Part shown: one piece after another, positions 36,178-46,855 of the stretch
Layout: every line of letters begins with the position of its first letter
How positions within the stretch are numbered: the first letter of the stretch is position 1
Source of the DNA: Myxococcales bacterium
GTDB lineage: Bacteria; Myxococcota_A; Polyangia; Polyangiales; Houyiibacteriaceae
Direction of reading: 5' to 3'
Length of the DNA: 64,000 bases
NCBI GenBank assembly: GCA_029861865.1
Contig: JAOTYL010000001.1
Span: 624,536 to 688,535, forward strand
The notes under the pieces: model-generated
What the model was told of the DNA's origin: nothing
The model's database searches: none
Seen by the model: the letters and a program-made list of their open reading frames with translations, nothing else
Translations under genes and position numbers: made by a program

Positions 36178-37621
36178 CCTCGGGCTCTCCGAATTCTTCG
36201 GGCCACGCGCCTCCGAGGGCCCGATATAGCTGGACGCGATAGGAGACCAGTTGGCGTCGGGCTGCCACGAGTTGCAGCTCCGAGATCTGGCGCGTGGCCA
36301 GCGCCGTGAGGACCGGCAAGAAATCACTCAGCCCAGCGCGGTAGCGATCCCGCGTAGCGTCGAGCGTGATCCCAGCCAACCGAAACTCGTCCTCGAGATA
36401 CTGGATGCGCAGCCGCTCTTGGCGCTCGAGGACTAGAGCCCCCTCGACCTCGGAAAGGGCTGTCAAGATCGTTTCCGCGTACCGTTCTACGAGCTCAGCG
36501 ACGATCGCGCGTTCAGTGTTGATCTGAGAGCGCCCGAGGAGCCCGTCGAAGATCGGCACGGACATCCTTGCGCCGGCTCTCCATGTGAATCCGTTGGTCG
36601 TCTGAAAACCTTGGTCAGGGATTTCATCGCCGGTGATCTTGGAATTCAGCCAAGTGTAGGACGGCGTGAAATCGATGACGACCTGAGGCAGACGTGCGCC
36701 AATCGCCGCGGCGACGCGTCGGTCTTCGGCCTCGACGCGGGTCTGGGCGGCGCGAATGTCGGGTCGTCCCTTCAAGAGCACCGCGGGGACTTGGGCGTCG
36801 GGGGTCGGGCCAATGTCAGGAAGCGTCTTGTCCTCCACGGGAAATTGTCGCCCGGGCGCTTCTCCCAACAAGACCGAAAGTCGTTGGTCGGTGAGATCGA
36901 TTCGGCCTTGCGAAAGCGCGAGAAGGGCACGTTGGCCCGCCACCCGCTGGCGTTGCTGGTGGACGTCGACCGCGGAGTTCAACCCCTCTCGATATCGGAG
37001 CTCGACTAGCTCGAGAAATCGCAAATCGGTGTCGAGCTGTTGCGCGACCACGGCGACTTCGATGCGCGCATTGATCGAATCGAACCACGCTTCGGCGACT
37101 TCGGCAGAAATCGAAATCGCGAGCGCATCTTGATCGAAACGCGCCGCCGTCGCGTCGAGCTTGGCGCCCTGATGCTCACGTGCGCGTCGCGCGAACAGAT
37201 CCACTTCGTACGAGACCGGGGCGGAGCCCGTTGCGGTCTGAAAGCGCACGTCTCCAAAAGGCTGAATCGTCTTTCCGACCCCATATTCGCCGGTCAGACC
37301 GACTTGAGGCATCTGTGCGGCCCGGACCTGGTTGGCGATGTATTTAGACTGGCGGACTCTGGCCCAACCCGCGCGGACGGTCTGGTTCCGCCGGAGCGCC
37401 TCCTCGATCAACGCGCTCAAGGTCGGGTCGCCCATGTGTCTCCACCAGCGGGCGTCGCGAATTTGCTCGACGTCGCTCTTGGTGCCGGGGTGAGGGGCCT
37501 GTTCGTCGCCCTCGGTATAGGTCTCGGGGACCGCGACGGGCGCGGGGATCTCGGTTGCCTTCTTGTAGTTGCAGCCAAACACCGAGACGGCGATCAGCGC
37601 GACGAGTATCTTGCGCGGCAT
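36170..37621 (-). CDS. Outer-membrane efflux lipoprotein (NodT/TolC family)
   Basis: The 483-residue protein from ATG 37621 carries lipobox VSVFGC around residue 17. Helical hairpins with the outer-membrane-factor patterns WFDSINARIEVAVVAQQLD and LRYREGLNSAVDVHQQRQ follow. It then shows RPDIRAAQTRVEAEDRRV, typical of NodT proteins. It completes the tripartite pump. Its start shares one base with the TetR stop (TGATG), with AGGAG nine bases upstream. Confidence 0.93.
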   Translation of the reverse strand: MPRKILVALIAVSVFGCNYKKATEIPAPVAVPETYTEGDEQAPHPGTKSDVEQIRDARWWRHMGDPTLSALIEEALRRNQTVRAGWARVRQSKYIANQVRAAQMPQVGLTGEYGVGKTIQPFGDVRFQTATGSAPVSYEVDLFARRAREHQGAKLDATAARFDQDALAISISAEVAEAWFDSINARIEVAVVAQQLDTDLRFLELVELRYREGLNSAVDVHQQRQRVAGQRALLALSQGRIDLTDQRLSVLLGEAPGRQFPVEDKTLPDIGPTPDAQVPAVLLKGRPDIRAAQTRVEAEDRRVAAAIGARLPQVVIDFTPSYTWLNSKITGDEIPDQGFQTTNGFTWRAGARMSVPIFDGLLGRSQINTERAIVAELVERYAETILTALSEVEGALVLERQERLRIQYLEDEFRLAGITLDATRDRYRAGLSDFLPVLTALATRQISELQLVAARRQLVSYRVQLYRALGGAWPEEFGEPEDD

Positions 37622-38271
37622 CAAGACCGCTCCTTTCTGGCGAGCGCCCGTGCCATGGCCTCGATATGTACGTTCACCACCTGGTCTAGGTCTACCGGCA
37701 TGGGAAGTCTTTGGGAGACGCTTTCCTTGTTGAGGTTGATCAGGATCACGCCGAGCATGCTGGACCACAACTGGAGCGCTTGGGGCAGGGGGTCGACGTC
37801 GAGTCGCACGCTGCCGTCGGCTTGGCCGCGCTCGATGGCAGTCACGGCATGCTGAAGCACGTGACCTACGCGTTCCCGATACAGTTGAAAGGCTTCGGTC
37901 GAGTCGTCCATGCGCTCCCCAGAGCTCAGCCAGCTCACCGCGAAGCGGAAGTGGTGCGGGTGCTCACGCGTGAAATCGAAGTACGTTTGGAGCACTTGCT
38001 GGACGGCGTCGAGGCCAGAGGAGGTCTTGGCGAGGTTCTTCTCCAGAACCGGAAGGAGCTCGTCGATCAGGCGGCTCGCCACCCCCGCGCAGAGCGCTTC
38101 CTTGTTGGCGAAGTAGAGATAGATCGTGCCCTTGCTGAGCTCGGCCGCATCGGCGACCGCATCCATCCGAAGCGCCTGGTAGCCGACCTCGGCGGTCAGT
38201 CGCTGCGCCGCATCGAGAATCGCCTCCCGTCGCGCAATTCGTTCTCGTTCTCGTCGTTCGGCAACCGCCAC
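37621..38271 (-). CDS. TetR/AcrR-family repressor of the efflux operon
   Basis: The 216-residue protein has the N-terminal TetR DNA-binding domain: REAILDAAQRLTAEVGYQALRMDAVADAAELSKGTIYLYFANKEALC in continuous helical form (shown here as the region 15-60). The C-terminal ligand domain is helical and variable. It is the first gene of the operon it presumably controls, and a 19-bp palindrome lies 28-46 bases upstream of its start, consistent with autoregulation. The inducer is unknown. Confidence 0.93.
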   Translation of the reverse strand: MAVAERRERERIARREAILDAAQRLTAEVGYQALRMDAVADAAELSKGTIYLYFANKEALCAGVASRLIDELLPVLEKNLAKTSSGLDAVQQVLQTYFDFTREHPHHFRFAVSWLSSGERMDDSTEAFQLYRERVGHVLQHAVTAIERGQADGSVRLDVDPLPQALQLWSSMLGVILINLNKESVSQRLPMPVDLDQVVNVHIEAMARALARKERS

Positions 38272-38298
38272 ATTCCCTCCGTAGTGCCCTAATGACCG

Positions 38299-38317
38299 TT
38301 AGTCAGTGGCTGACTAA
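38299..38317. promoter_or_regulatory. Candidate TetR operator
   Basis: A perfect palindrome, TTAGTCAG-TGG-CTGACTAA, lies just upstream of the TetR gene. Overlapping it is the direct/inverted element TGACCGTTAGTCA. Size, symmetry and placement fit an AcrR/TetR binding site. It would control the whole efflux operon. Confidence 0.7.
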
Positions 38318-38330
38318 GAGTTAGCAAGAA

Positions 38331-38351
38331 AAAAGGGGACTGTCCCCTTTT
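38331..38351. terminator. GGGGAC palindrome, copy 2
   Basis: The arms AAAAGGGGAC and GTCCCCTTTT surround a central T. It lies between the small methyltransferase stop (38380) and the efflux promoter, placed to terminate transcripts in either direction. It matches the copies at 17644-17662 and 38928-38949. Confidence 0.75.
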
Positions 38352-38379
38352 CTCAGGGGTTAAACCGCAGGCGTGCCGC

Positions 38380-38898
38380 TCACGGGGTGGATCGAGGCGA
38401 CCAGGGGGTTCGCCGCGGGATCCAGCGGGGCACGTGCTCGGCGTAGTCGCGGTATTCGCGTCCGAAGCGTTTGACGAGCCCGGGCTCTTCGAACACCGGC
38501 ATGTAGATCGCGTTGACGAGGACGAACAGGGCGAACCAGGCGAGCAGCGCCAGCGAGCCGGTTGCGAGCGCCTCGCCCAAGAGCACGAGGGCCACCCCCG
38601 AGATCATCGGATTGCGAACGTAACGATATGGCCCTTCGATGACGAGGTGGACGGTCGGATCCCACGGAGCGAGGGTTCCTCGTCCGAGGCGACCGAAGAG
38701 GCGGATGGTCTTCACCATCAGCGTGAGACCGAGCAAAGCCAAGCACAGACCCAGAGCGGCTCCCATGATTGCGACAACCAGGCCACCACGCTCGAACCCA
38801 GGTCGCCACGGGATGAGCCACAGCAGGATCGCCGGGACCGTGACGATCGCATTGAACGGCAGCGCCATCACGCTGCTGAGCTCTCGACCAACACTCAT
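38380..38898 (-). CDS. Membrane methyltransferase-like protein (ICMT/PEMT superfamily)
   Basis: The 172-residue protein has four to five transmembrane helices and the conserved block GPYRYVRNPMISGVALVLLG followed by VFEEPGLVKRFGREYRDYAE. This matches isoprenylcysteine carboxyl methyltransferase and phospholipid N-methyltransferase-type proteins. S-adenosylmethionine-dependent lipid or protein methylation is therefore likely but the substrate is unknown. The gene is bracketed by two copies of the GGGGAC palindrome. Confidence 0.8.
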   Translation of the reverse strand: MSVGRELSSVMALPFNAIVTVPAILLWLIPWRPGFERGGLVVAIMGAALGLCLALLGLTLMVKTIRLFGRLGRGTLAPWDPTVHLVIEGPYRYVRNPMISGVALVLLGEALATGSLALLAWFALFVLVNAIYMPVFEEPGLVKRFGREYRDYAEHVPRWIPRRTPWSPRSTP

Positions 38899-38927
38899 GC
38901 CGTCGCTTGGATTCTACTGGATTCCCC

Positions 38928-38949
38928 AAAAAGGGGACTGTCCCCTATT
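38928..38949. repeat. GGGGAC palindrome, copy 3
   Basis: The core AGGGGAC-T-GTCCCCT with flanking A- and T-runs lies upstream of the methyltransferase gene. Together with copy 2 it brackets that gene. It is a slightly less perfect version of the same element. Confidence 0.7.
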
Positions 38950-38952
38950 TGA

Positions 38953-39030
38953 CGGGCGCTGACGCCGGTACTGGCGCTGGCACCGTCACGGACACTGCCA
39001 CTGCCACTGACACGGACGCTGGCACTGCCA
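38953..39030. repeat. Degenerate hexamer tract beside tRNA-Val
   Basis: About 78 bases of GCTGGC/CACTGC/CACTGA/CACGGA-type units lie directly downstream of the tRNA-Val 3' end (leftward). It is the same repeat class as the tract following tRNA-Asp. Confidence 0.8.
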
Positions 39031-39039
39031 CTGCTTCGG

Positions 39040-39111
39040 TGGGCGGGACAGGGGTCGAACCTGCGACATCCGGCGTGTAAAGCCGGCGCTCTACCGCTGA
39101 GCTACCCGCCC
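39040..39111 (-). tRNA. tRNA-Val(TAC)
   Basis: Read on the minus strand, the acceptor GGGCGGG pairs with CCCGCCC, the D-arm is GCTCAGCGGTAGAGC, the stem CCGGC/GCCGG holds loop TTTACAC with anticodon TAC, and the T-loop is TTCGACC. The discriminator is A. The 3' end reads CCG rather than CCA, so CCA would need to be added after transcription. Confidence 0.93.
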
Positions 39112-39148
39112 AAGAGGGCCGGAGCATGACGGACCCTACGCGTGGTGT

Positions 39149-41653
39149 CTACTGACGCGCCCCGGGTGGGTCGACGGTGGGCTCGGGGACGTCTTCCTCG
39201 TCGGGCTCATCGGGGGTGATCAGGCGACCCTGTCGGTATTCGATAGGGCGCACCGCGTGCTCGCCGAAGAGGGCATCCGGGTCGCTCAGGACCAAGGCCT
39301 GGCGGAGAACTTCGTCCATGTGCTCGACGAGCACGATGCGGAGCGCGTTGAGCACTCTCCGCGGGATCTCTTTGAGGTCTTTTTGGTTCTCTTTTGGAAT
39401 CAAAACCACTTCGATCTCGGCACGGTGCGCGGCAAGAAGCTTCTCTTTGAGGCCGCCGATGGGGAGGATCCGACCGCGAAGGGTGATCTCCCCCGTCATC
39501 GCAACCGTCTTGCGAACCGGGATTTTGAGGAGCGCGCTTGCGATGCCGGTCGCCATAGTGATCCCGGCGCTCGGACCGTCTTTAGGCACAAAGTTCGGGA
39601 AGTGGATGTGGACATCGTAGCGCGAGTGGAAGTCTTCCTCGAGGCCGAGGACCTTTTGGCGCGAACGGATGTAGCTCATCGCCGCTTGTGCCGACTCTTG
39701 CATGCCCTTTTCGAGCAAACCGGTGATGTGGAGCTTGCCTTTGCCTGGAACGACTGCCACCTCGCATTCGAGGATAGAACCCCCGAATGCATTGACCGCG
39801 AGCCCGTTGGTCAAACCGACGTGGTCTTTCTCGTTGGTCTTGTCGGGGCGGTACTTGGGGACGCCGAGAAAATCGGCGATGTCTTTCGCCTCGATGCGGT
39901 AGCTCTTGGTCTTGGCATCTTCGCCGTCTTTCAGGACCTGCCGCGCGATCTTTCGGCAAATGCTGCCGATCTCGCGCTCCAGGTTTCGGACGCCGCTTTC
40001 CATCGTGTAGTAGTGGATGATCTGCCGAATCGCATTTTCCGTGATTTCGATGTCGATCTCGGTGAGGCCGGCGTTCTTGCGCTGCCGTGGGACGAGATAC
40101 CGCGTCGCGATGTTGAGCTTCTCGAACTCGGTGTAGCCGCTGATCTCGAGGATCTCCATGCGGTCGCGAAGCGGAAGCGGAATGCCCTGGAGCGTGTTAG
40201 CGGTGGTGATGAACATCACGTCCGAAAGGTCGTAGTCGAGGTCGAGGTAGTGATCGTTGAAGCTGTGGTTCTGCTCCGGGTCGAGCACTTCGAGCAGTGC
40301 AGACGCCGGGTCACCTCGGAAGTCCGACGACATCTTGTCGACCTCGTCGAGCAAGAATACCGGATTGTTCGCGCCGATCTTGCGGAGTTGCTGAATCAAC
40401 CGACCGGGTAGGGCGCCGATGTACGTACGACGATGCCCGCGGATTTCGGCTTCATCCCTGACTCCGCCTAGTGACAGCCGAACGAACTCACGGCCGGTCG
40501 CGCGCGCAATGCTCCGCGCAAGCGAGGTTTTGCCGACACCGGGTGGCCCCACCAAGCAGAGCACGGGCCCCTTGAGCTTTCTGACGAGGGCCTGAACGGC
40601 CAGATATTCGACGATGCGTTCCTTTGGCTTCTTCAGGCCGTAGTGGTCTTCATCGAGGATCTCTTCCGCGGCATCGATGTCGTAGTTCTCTTCGGTCTTG
40701 TCGCCCCAGGGGAGCGCCAACACCCAGTCGATGTAGTTGCGGATGACCGTCGCCTCCGCGCTCATCGGCTGCATCATCTTGAGCTTCTTGAGCTCTTTGC
40801 GCGTCTTGAGGTGCGCCTCCTTGGTGAGCTTCTTCTGCTTGAGTTGTTGCTCGAGCTCTTGGATCTCGCTCTTGAACTCGTCGCGCTCGCCGAGCTCCTT
40901 CTGAATGGCCTGCATTTGCTCATTCAGGTAGTACTCCTTTTGCGTCTTCTCCATTTGCTTTTTGACGCGCGAGCGGATCTTCTTTTCGACCTGGAGGATT
41001 TCGATCTCCGCGTTCATGAGCTGGAACAAACGCTCGAGGCGCTTTGCAGGATCGATCGTCTCGAGAATCTCCTGTCGGTCGGCGAGCTTGATGCTCGTCA
41101 GGTGAACGACAACGGTATCGGCGAGCTTCGACGGGTCGTCGATGGTTTGCACCGTCATCAACATCTCGGGTGCGATGCGCTTGTTGAGCTTCGCGTAGAC
41201 ATCGAACGCCGATTGCACCGAACGAATCAGCGCCTCGACCTCGACGTTCGCCGCGTAAACTTCTTCGACAGGCTCGGTCGCACAGAGGAAGTGCTCCTCG
41301 TTTGGCACGAACCGCGAAATTCGTGCGCGGCGCTTCCCTTCGACGAGCACTTTGACCGTGCCGTCCGGAAGACGCAGCAACTGGATGATCGTCCCGACGG
41401 TGCCAACCTCAAAGATGTCCTCGGGCGTGGGGTCGTTTGTCTTGGCCTTCTTCTGCGCTGCGAGCAGGATCTCTTTGTCCTGGCTCATCGCCTCTTCGAG
41501 AGCGTTGATCGACTTTTCGCGCCCTACGAACAGCGGCACGACCATGTGCGGGAACACGATGATGTCGCGCAATGGAAGCAGCGGATAGACATCGCCGGCG
41601 GGCACACCGGCACCCGGATTGTTGTCGCCGTCGTCGTTTCGGTGAAAGAACAT
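39149..41653 (-). CDS. lon: ATP-dependent protease Lon
   Basis: Lon degrades misfolded and regulatory proteins. The ~834-residue product has the N-terminal substrate domain ([20 protein letters not shown]), a coiled-coil region, an AAA+ module with Walker [14 protein letters not shown] (near residue 370) and Walker [11 protein letters not shown], and a C-terminal protease domain. The catalytic serine is in [14 protein letters not shown] and the lysine is in [17 protein letters not shown] 41653 was chosen; an in-frame GTG lies 18 bases upstream. It is the last gene after clpX, 48 bases away. Confidence 0.97.
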   Translation of the reverse strand: MFFHRNDDGDNNPGAGVPAGDVYPLLPLRDIIVFPHMVVPLFVGREKSINALEEAMSQDKEILLAAQKKAKTNDPTPEDIFEVGTVGTIIQLLRLPDGTVKVLVEGKRRARISRFVPNEEHFLCATEPVEEVYAANVEVEALIRSVQSAFDVYAKLNKRIAPEMLMTVQTIDDPSKLADTVVVHLTSIKLADRQEILETIDPAKRLERLFQLMNAEIEILQVEKKIRSRVKKQMEKTQKEYYLNEQMQAIQKELGERDEFKSEIQELEQQLKQKKLTKEAHLKTRKELKKLKMMQPMSAEATVIRNYIDWVLALPWGDKTEENYDIDAAEEILDEDHYGLKKPKERIVEYLAVQALVRKLKGPVLCLVGPPGVGKTSLARSIARATGREFVRLSLGGVRDEAEIRGHRRTYIGALPGRLIQQLRKIGANNPVFLLDEVDKMSSDFRGDPASALLEVLDPEQNHSFNDHYLDLDYDLSDVMFITTANTLQGIPLPLRDRMEILEISGYTEFEKLNIATRYLVPRQRKNAGLTEIDIEITENAIRQIIHYYTMESGVRNLEREIGSICRKIARQVLKDGEDAKTKSYRIEAKDIADFLGVPKYRPDKTNEKDHVGLTNGLAVNAFGGSILECEVAVVPGKGKLHITGLLEKGMQESAQAAMSYIRSRQKVLGLEEDFHSRYDVHIHFPNFVPKDGPSAGITMATGIASALLKIPVRKTVAMTGEITLRGRILPIGGLKEKLLAAHRAEIEVVLIPKENQKDLKEIPRRVLNALRIVLVEHMDEVLRQALVLSDPDALFGEHAVRPIEYRQGRLITPDEPDEEDVPEPTVDPPGARQ

Positions 41654-41701
41654 CGCTCTACTCAGTCCCACACGGGGCAGCGGTGGGCGGCATGCGCCGC
41701 A

Positions 41702-42961
<1,260 letters not shown>

Positions 42962-43041
42962 CTACCTACTTCGGTGAAGTCTAGCGTCCTGCCTCGTTTC
43001 CGGCAAGCACCTGGCGACGCGCTTCCACTGCGTTTTACGGT

Positions 43042-43653
43042 TTATTCATCCGACTGCGGGGCGATCACCTCGTCGATCAAGCCGTACTCTCGGGCCTCTT
43101 CGGCCGACAGATAGCGATCGCGTTCAGTGTCGTCCTTAATACGTTCGGTCGTTTGGCCTGTATGCTTGGCCAGGATCGTGTTCATTTGTTCACGAAGTTT
43201 CAAGATCTCTCGTGCATGAATCTCGATGTCGGTCGCCTGGCCGCGAATTCCGCCTAGAGGCTGGTGGATCATGATTCGGCTATTGGGCAGACACTTGCGC
43301 ATCCCGTGGCTACCCGATGCGAGGATCCAAGCCGCCATCGACGCCGCCTGACCGAGACAAACCGTCGAAACGGGTGACCGAACGTACTGCATCGTGTCGT
43401 AAATCGAGAGCCCTGCTGTAATCGAGCCGCCGGGGCTGTTGATGTAGAGAGTGATCTCCTTGTCGGGATCGTCACTTTCGAGGAAGAGCATCTGCGCGAT
43501 GATGGCATTTGCGACGTCGTCGTTGACCTCGGTCCCGAGGAAGATGATGCGGTCCTTGAGCAAACGGCTGAAAATGTCCCACTGACGCTCGCCGCGGTGC
43601 GTCGTTTCCACCACCCAGGGCATGTACATCTGTCCGGTCGCTGGCTCACTCAT
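43042..43653 (-). CDS. clpP: ClpP, proteolytic subunit of the Clp protease
   Basis: The 203-residue serine protease has the catalytic triad S105 ([11 protein letters not shown]), H130 (MIHQPLGG) and D179 ([12 protein letters not shown]). Family landmarks [15 protein letters not shown] and [13 protein letters not shown] are intact. ATG 43653 overlaps the TGA of tig by 4 bases. The order tig-clpP-clpX-lon is the classic bacterial arrangement. Confidence 0.97.
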   Translation of the reverse strand: MSEPATGQMYMPWVVETTHRGERQWDIFSRLLKDRIIFLGTEVNDDVANAIIAQMLFLESDDPDKEITLYINSPGGSITAGLSIYDTMQYVRSPVSTVCLGQAASMAAWILASGSHGMRKCLPNSRIMIHQPLGGIRGQATDIEIHAREILKLREQMNTILAKHTGQTTERIKDDTERDRYLSAEEAREYGLIDEVIAPQSDE

Positions 43654-44999
43654 GACTCTTCCCCTTCTTCCGCTTCGTTTTGCGAGGCCTCCTCGGAGGT
43701 CTCGACCGGCTCGGCAGGCGCCGGTGGCTCCCCCTCCTTGATTTTGGCTCGCTCGATCAAAAGCGCCATCACCTTTTCTTCGAGAAGCTGGGACTCGAGG
43801 GCGTCTCGCTGGGCCTCCTGATAGTCGGCTTTGACTTTGGCCACATGCTTGCCTGTCTGCTCGGCGATCTCCTGGAACTTGGCGTTTAGGTCGGCCTCGG
43901 TGACTTCGATGCCTTCTTGGCGAGCAAGGCTCCCAAGCAAGATGCCAGCCTGAACTCGCCGCTGCGCTCGATCCTCGAGCCCTTTGAAGAAGTCTTCCCC
44001 GGGCGCGCCCCCCTGTCCGGTCATCTGCATCAGCTGCGCCATCTCGTACATCATCATTTGCTGCTGCTGTTGCACCATCGAGGGAGGCACGGGGATATCG
44101 TTGTGCTCGATCAAGCTGGTGACGAGCTGCTCCTTGACCTCCGCCTCTGCCCGCCGCTCTTCGCCCTGCTCGAGGCGTTCGCGAATTTTGAGTCGGAGCT
44201 CGAGCAGCGTTTCGTAATCGCCGCAGTCCTTGGCAAACTCGTCGTCGAGCTCGGGCAGTAACTTCTCGTGCAGGTCGTTGGCCTTCACTGCGAAGACTGC
44301 GGTCTTGCCCTGGAGGTCTGGGTTTGGATGATCGTCCTCGAACGCGACCTCGATGGACTTCTCGTCGCCGGGCTGCATCTTGAGGAGCCCATCTTTGAGC
44401 GCCGGCAGAAGCTGTGCGTCACCGATCTCGACCTGCCTACCCTTGGCGCCGAGCTGCTCTTTAGCCTCGCCGTCGACCGAAACCTCGTAGTCGATGGTGA
44501 TCAGGTCGCCGTCTTGCGCGGGACGCATCGGCTCGGGGACTTGAATCTCGGCGTGTTGGTGGCGGAGGCGTTCGACCTCGGCGTCGATGTCTTCCCGAGG
44601 CACGTCGATCGGGCGCCGCCAAGCTTCGATGCCTTCGGTGAGGACATTGTCGATCTTGGGTCGCACTTCGACTTTGGCCTTGAAGGTCAGAGGCTGGCCT
44701 TGCTGAAGCTGAGGCGCCTGCTCCATCTCGGGTTGGGCCACGATGTGAAGCTCGTGCTCCTGCACCGCCTGCATCAGCCCCTGCTCGACGAGCGTCCCGG
44801 TCACCTGCGCCTTGACCTGTCGTCCGTAGACCTGCTGGACGACGTTCTTGGGCGCCTTGCCAGGCCGGAAGCCTCGAATGCGCGCCGTCTTGCCGATCTC
44901 GCGGTAGGTGTCGTTGAGGTCCTTTTGGATTCGCTCCCAGGGCACCTCGACGGTGACCTCGAAAAGGACCGGGCTGATCTCTCGAATCTCAGATTGCAT
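43650..44999 (-). CDS. tig: Trigger factor
   Basis: Trigger factor binds the ribosomal exit tunnel and shields nascent chains. The 449-residue protein has the ribosome-binding signature in [21 protein letters not shown] (G-F-R-x-G-K), a middle FKBP-type prolyl isomerase domain ([14 protein letters not shown] onward), and a long helical C-terminal chaperone domain ending in an acidic tail. ATG 44999 overlaps the end of the dCMP deaminase gene by 11 bases. An upstream extension lies in the other gene and is rejected. Confidence 0.96.
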   Translation of the reverse strand: MQSEIREISPVLFEVTVEVPWERIQKDLNDTYREIGKTARIRGFRPGKAPKNVVQQVYGRQVKAQVTGTLVEQGLMQAVQEHELHIVAQPEMEQAPQLQQGQPLTFKAKVEVRPKIDNVLTEGIEAWRRPIDVPREDIDAEVERLRHQHAEIQVPEPMRPAQDGDLITIDYEVSVDGEAKEQLGAKGRQVEIGDAQLLPALKDGLLKMQPGDEKSIEVAFEDDHPNPDLQGKTAVFAVKANDLHEKLLPELDDEFAKDCGDYETLLELRLKIRERLEQGEERRAEAEVKEQLVTSLIEHNDIPVPPSMVQQQQQMMMYEMAQLMQMTGQGGAPGEDFFKGLEDRAQRRVQAGILLGSLARQEGIEVTEADLNAKFQEIAEQTGKHVAKVKADYQEAQRDALESQLLEEKVMALLIERAKIKEGEPPAPAEPVETSEEASQNEAEEGEES

Positions 45000-45447
45000 T
45001 GGACCCAGTCTTGGCGACCGCTTTCTCGCGGTGAAGCTCGACGAGCTCGATCCCGAGCGCCTGCGAAACCTCGAAAATCCGCTCATCTCGGTAAAATTCC
45101 TCGAACACGATCCGCTTGACCCCGGCGTTGCAGATCGCCTTGAAGCAATTCCAACACGGGGATGCAGTCACGTAGATCGATGCCCCATCGATGCGCGCGC
45201 CGTTCTTGGCGGCCTGGATGATGGAGTTGATCTCGGCGTGTATCGTTCGGACACAATGGCCATCTTCCATCATGTGGCCCGCCTCGTCACAGTGGGGAAG
45301 GCCCCTCACCGAGCCGTTGTAGCCCGTCGACAAGATCGTCTTGTCGCGCACGATCACCGCACCGACGCGCTTGCGAGGGCAGGTCGATCGCGCAGCTACT
45401 ACTACTGCGATATCCATGAAGTATTCATCCCACGAAGCGCGTGCCAC
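44989..45447 (-). CDS. Deoxycytidylate deaminase (ComEB family)
   Basis: The enzyme deaminates dCMP to dUMP for thymidylate synthesis. The 152-residue protein shows the zinc-dependent deaminase motifs: HAE in RTIHAEINSIIQAA and PCWNC in ASPCWNCFKAI. The family start WDEYFMDIAVVVAARSTCPR is present. Translational overlap with tig is unusual for this enzyme but clear. It lies 37 bases after the lipoprotein metallopeptidase gene. Confidence 0.93.
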   Translation of the reverse strand: MARASWDEYFMDIAVVVAARSTCPRKRVGAVIVRDKTILSTGYNGSVRGLPHCDEAGHMMEDGHCVRTIHAEINSIIQAAKNGARIDGASIYVTASPCWNCFKAICNAGVKRIVFEEFYRDERIFEVSQALGIELVELHREKAVAKTGSNAI

Positions 45448-45484
45448 CGGAGGTTCCTAGCCCGAGCCTCGAGCGCCGACAACC

Positions 45485-46855
45485 TCAATACAACGACTCG
45501 CGCGTCCCCCGAGGAGTGCGCCGCCCCTGGAGGTCTCGGGCAAAGCTCCCGAAGGCTTTCCGCACTGCTCGGTGAAGGCGGGGCGGTAGGTTGCGCACGA
45601 TCAAGACGGTGCGCCCCCGATGTTCCACCAAAGAAGATGGCTTCTTCAGCGCGACACGTCGTGCCGCTTGGTACGCCTCGATGGCGTCCGCCTCCGAATC
45701 CCAGGCTGTCCACCAGACGACCGCCGTCGCGTCCGCGCGTCGATAGACTGCGAGGTGATCGCCATCCCAGCCCGCGGCCGCGGCCTCGTTCGTTCCGGTC
45801 GGCGAATCCTGACCCAGATATACGGCGAGCTCGAGCTCCCCAAGCGTATCTTCCGCGATTCGTCGATACCCTGCCTGCTCGACCGCGCGGATGTCAGGGA
45901 CTTCAAACACCTCCCCACGCTCCGCTTCGAAGAACTTTTCGGGGTGCAAGATCTGTTCGGTGGTGGTGGGTGGCCTCCGATGGGTTCTATTGACCGAGGG
46001 CCACCCCCCGGTCGAATGAACCGCCGAGATGAATTGCAAGCCGCGCAGGTACGGGGCGACCAACGTCACCCGCAGAATCGCCGGCGCTTCATCGAGTTTC
46101 TCACCGCGGACGAAAGCGTCGACATCAATATTGGTCCCCATCTGTTGAATCCCTCGAGTTGCCGCCGACAGAGGAATGCCCTGACCGCGGAGCGCGTTCG
46201 CGAGCATCGCGAGAGTTGCGTCGCCCTCGATGACAGCCCGAAAGGCGTTATCTGCGTCGGCCGTTCGCGTCTGATCGTAGGACTCCCCGAGCCCAAGACG
46301 TTGATCTTGGAGCGCATGGACCAGCTCGTGCACCAAGACCAGCCGCGCCTCCTCGGTCTCTTCGGACCCACGCGCCCCGAGTAGCCCTTTGATCACATCG
46401 TCGCGAATGACCAGACGGGTCTCTTTCGGATCGTAGTAACCGATCACCTGCTCGCCCAGCACTTCAGAAAAGAGGGCGCGCAGATCCGCGTCGGGGTCGA
46501 TCAGGCCGAGGGCGCCGTACAGAAGTCGCGCTCGCTCGATCTCTTCATCTTCGATCTGATCGCGCAAGCTGCTCGCGATGGCGATCCCATCTTCGATCTC
46601 GATCGTAATCGGATGCAGGAACCTGAGCTGACGCACGGATTCAGCCGAACGCGCGAGCTTTTCGATCGTCGCACGCTCCTTCGAGGTGGCCGGTCGCCTC
46701 AGCCCCGGCTTCGGCGGCGACGGCTTTGAAGACCCAACATCGCTCGCATCCTCGGGGCGAGGGGCGCTTAGTTCCTGCTGTGGCTCCGGTTTCGCTTGTC
46801 GATGGCAACTGCTTAGGCAGAGCGCTGCGATCAGGCCCACGACCCAGCGGTTCAT
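45485..46855 (-). CDS. Lipoprotein with metallopeptidase-type HELVH motif
   Basis: The 456-residue protein has a lipoprotein signal with lipobox LCLSSC near residue 16. A Pro/Ser/Glu-rich linker leads to a domain with GEQVIGYYDPKETRLVIRDD, then the zinc site HELVHALQDQ and a downstream glutamate in FRAVIEGDATLA, where the third ligand would be expected. This looks like a gluzincin-type peptidase, probably on the outer membrane or periplasmic side. The substrate is unknown. Its ATG overlaps the RNase J stop by 4 bases, so production is coupled. Confidence 0.75.
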   Translation of the reverse strand: MNRWVVGLIAALCLSSCHRQAKPEPQQELSAPRPEDASDVGSSKPSPPKPGLRRPATSKERATIEKLARSAESVRQLRFLHPITIEIEDGIAIASSLRDQIEDEEIERARLLYGALGLIDPDADLRALFSEVLGEQVIGYYDPKETRLVIRDDVIKGLLGARGSEETEEARLVLVHELVHALQDQRLGLGESYDQTRTADADNAFRAVIEGDATLAMLANALRGQGIPLSAATRGIQQMGTNIDVDAFVRGEKLDEAPAILRVTLVAPYLRGLQFISAVHSTGGWPSVNRTHRRPPTTTEQILHPEKFFEAERGEVFEVPDIRAVEQAGYRRIAEDTLGELELAVYLGQDSPTGTNEAAAAGWDGDHLAVYRRADATAVVWWTAWDSEADAIEAYQAARRVALKKPSSLVEHRGRTVLIVRNLPPRLHRAVRKAFGSFARDLQGRRTPRGTRESLY

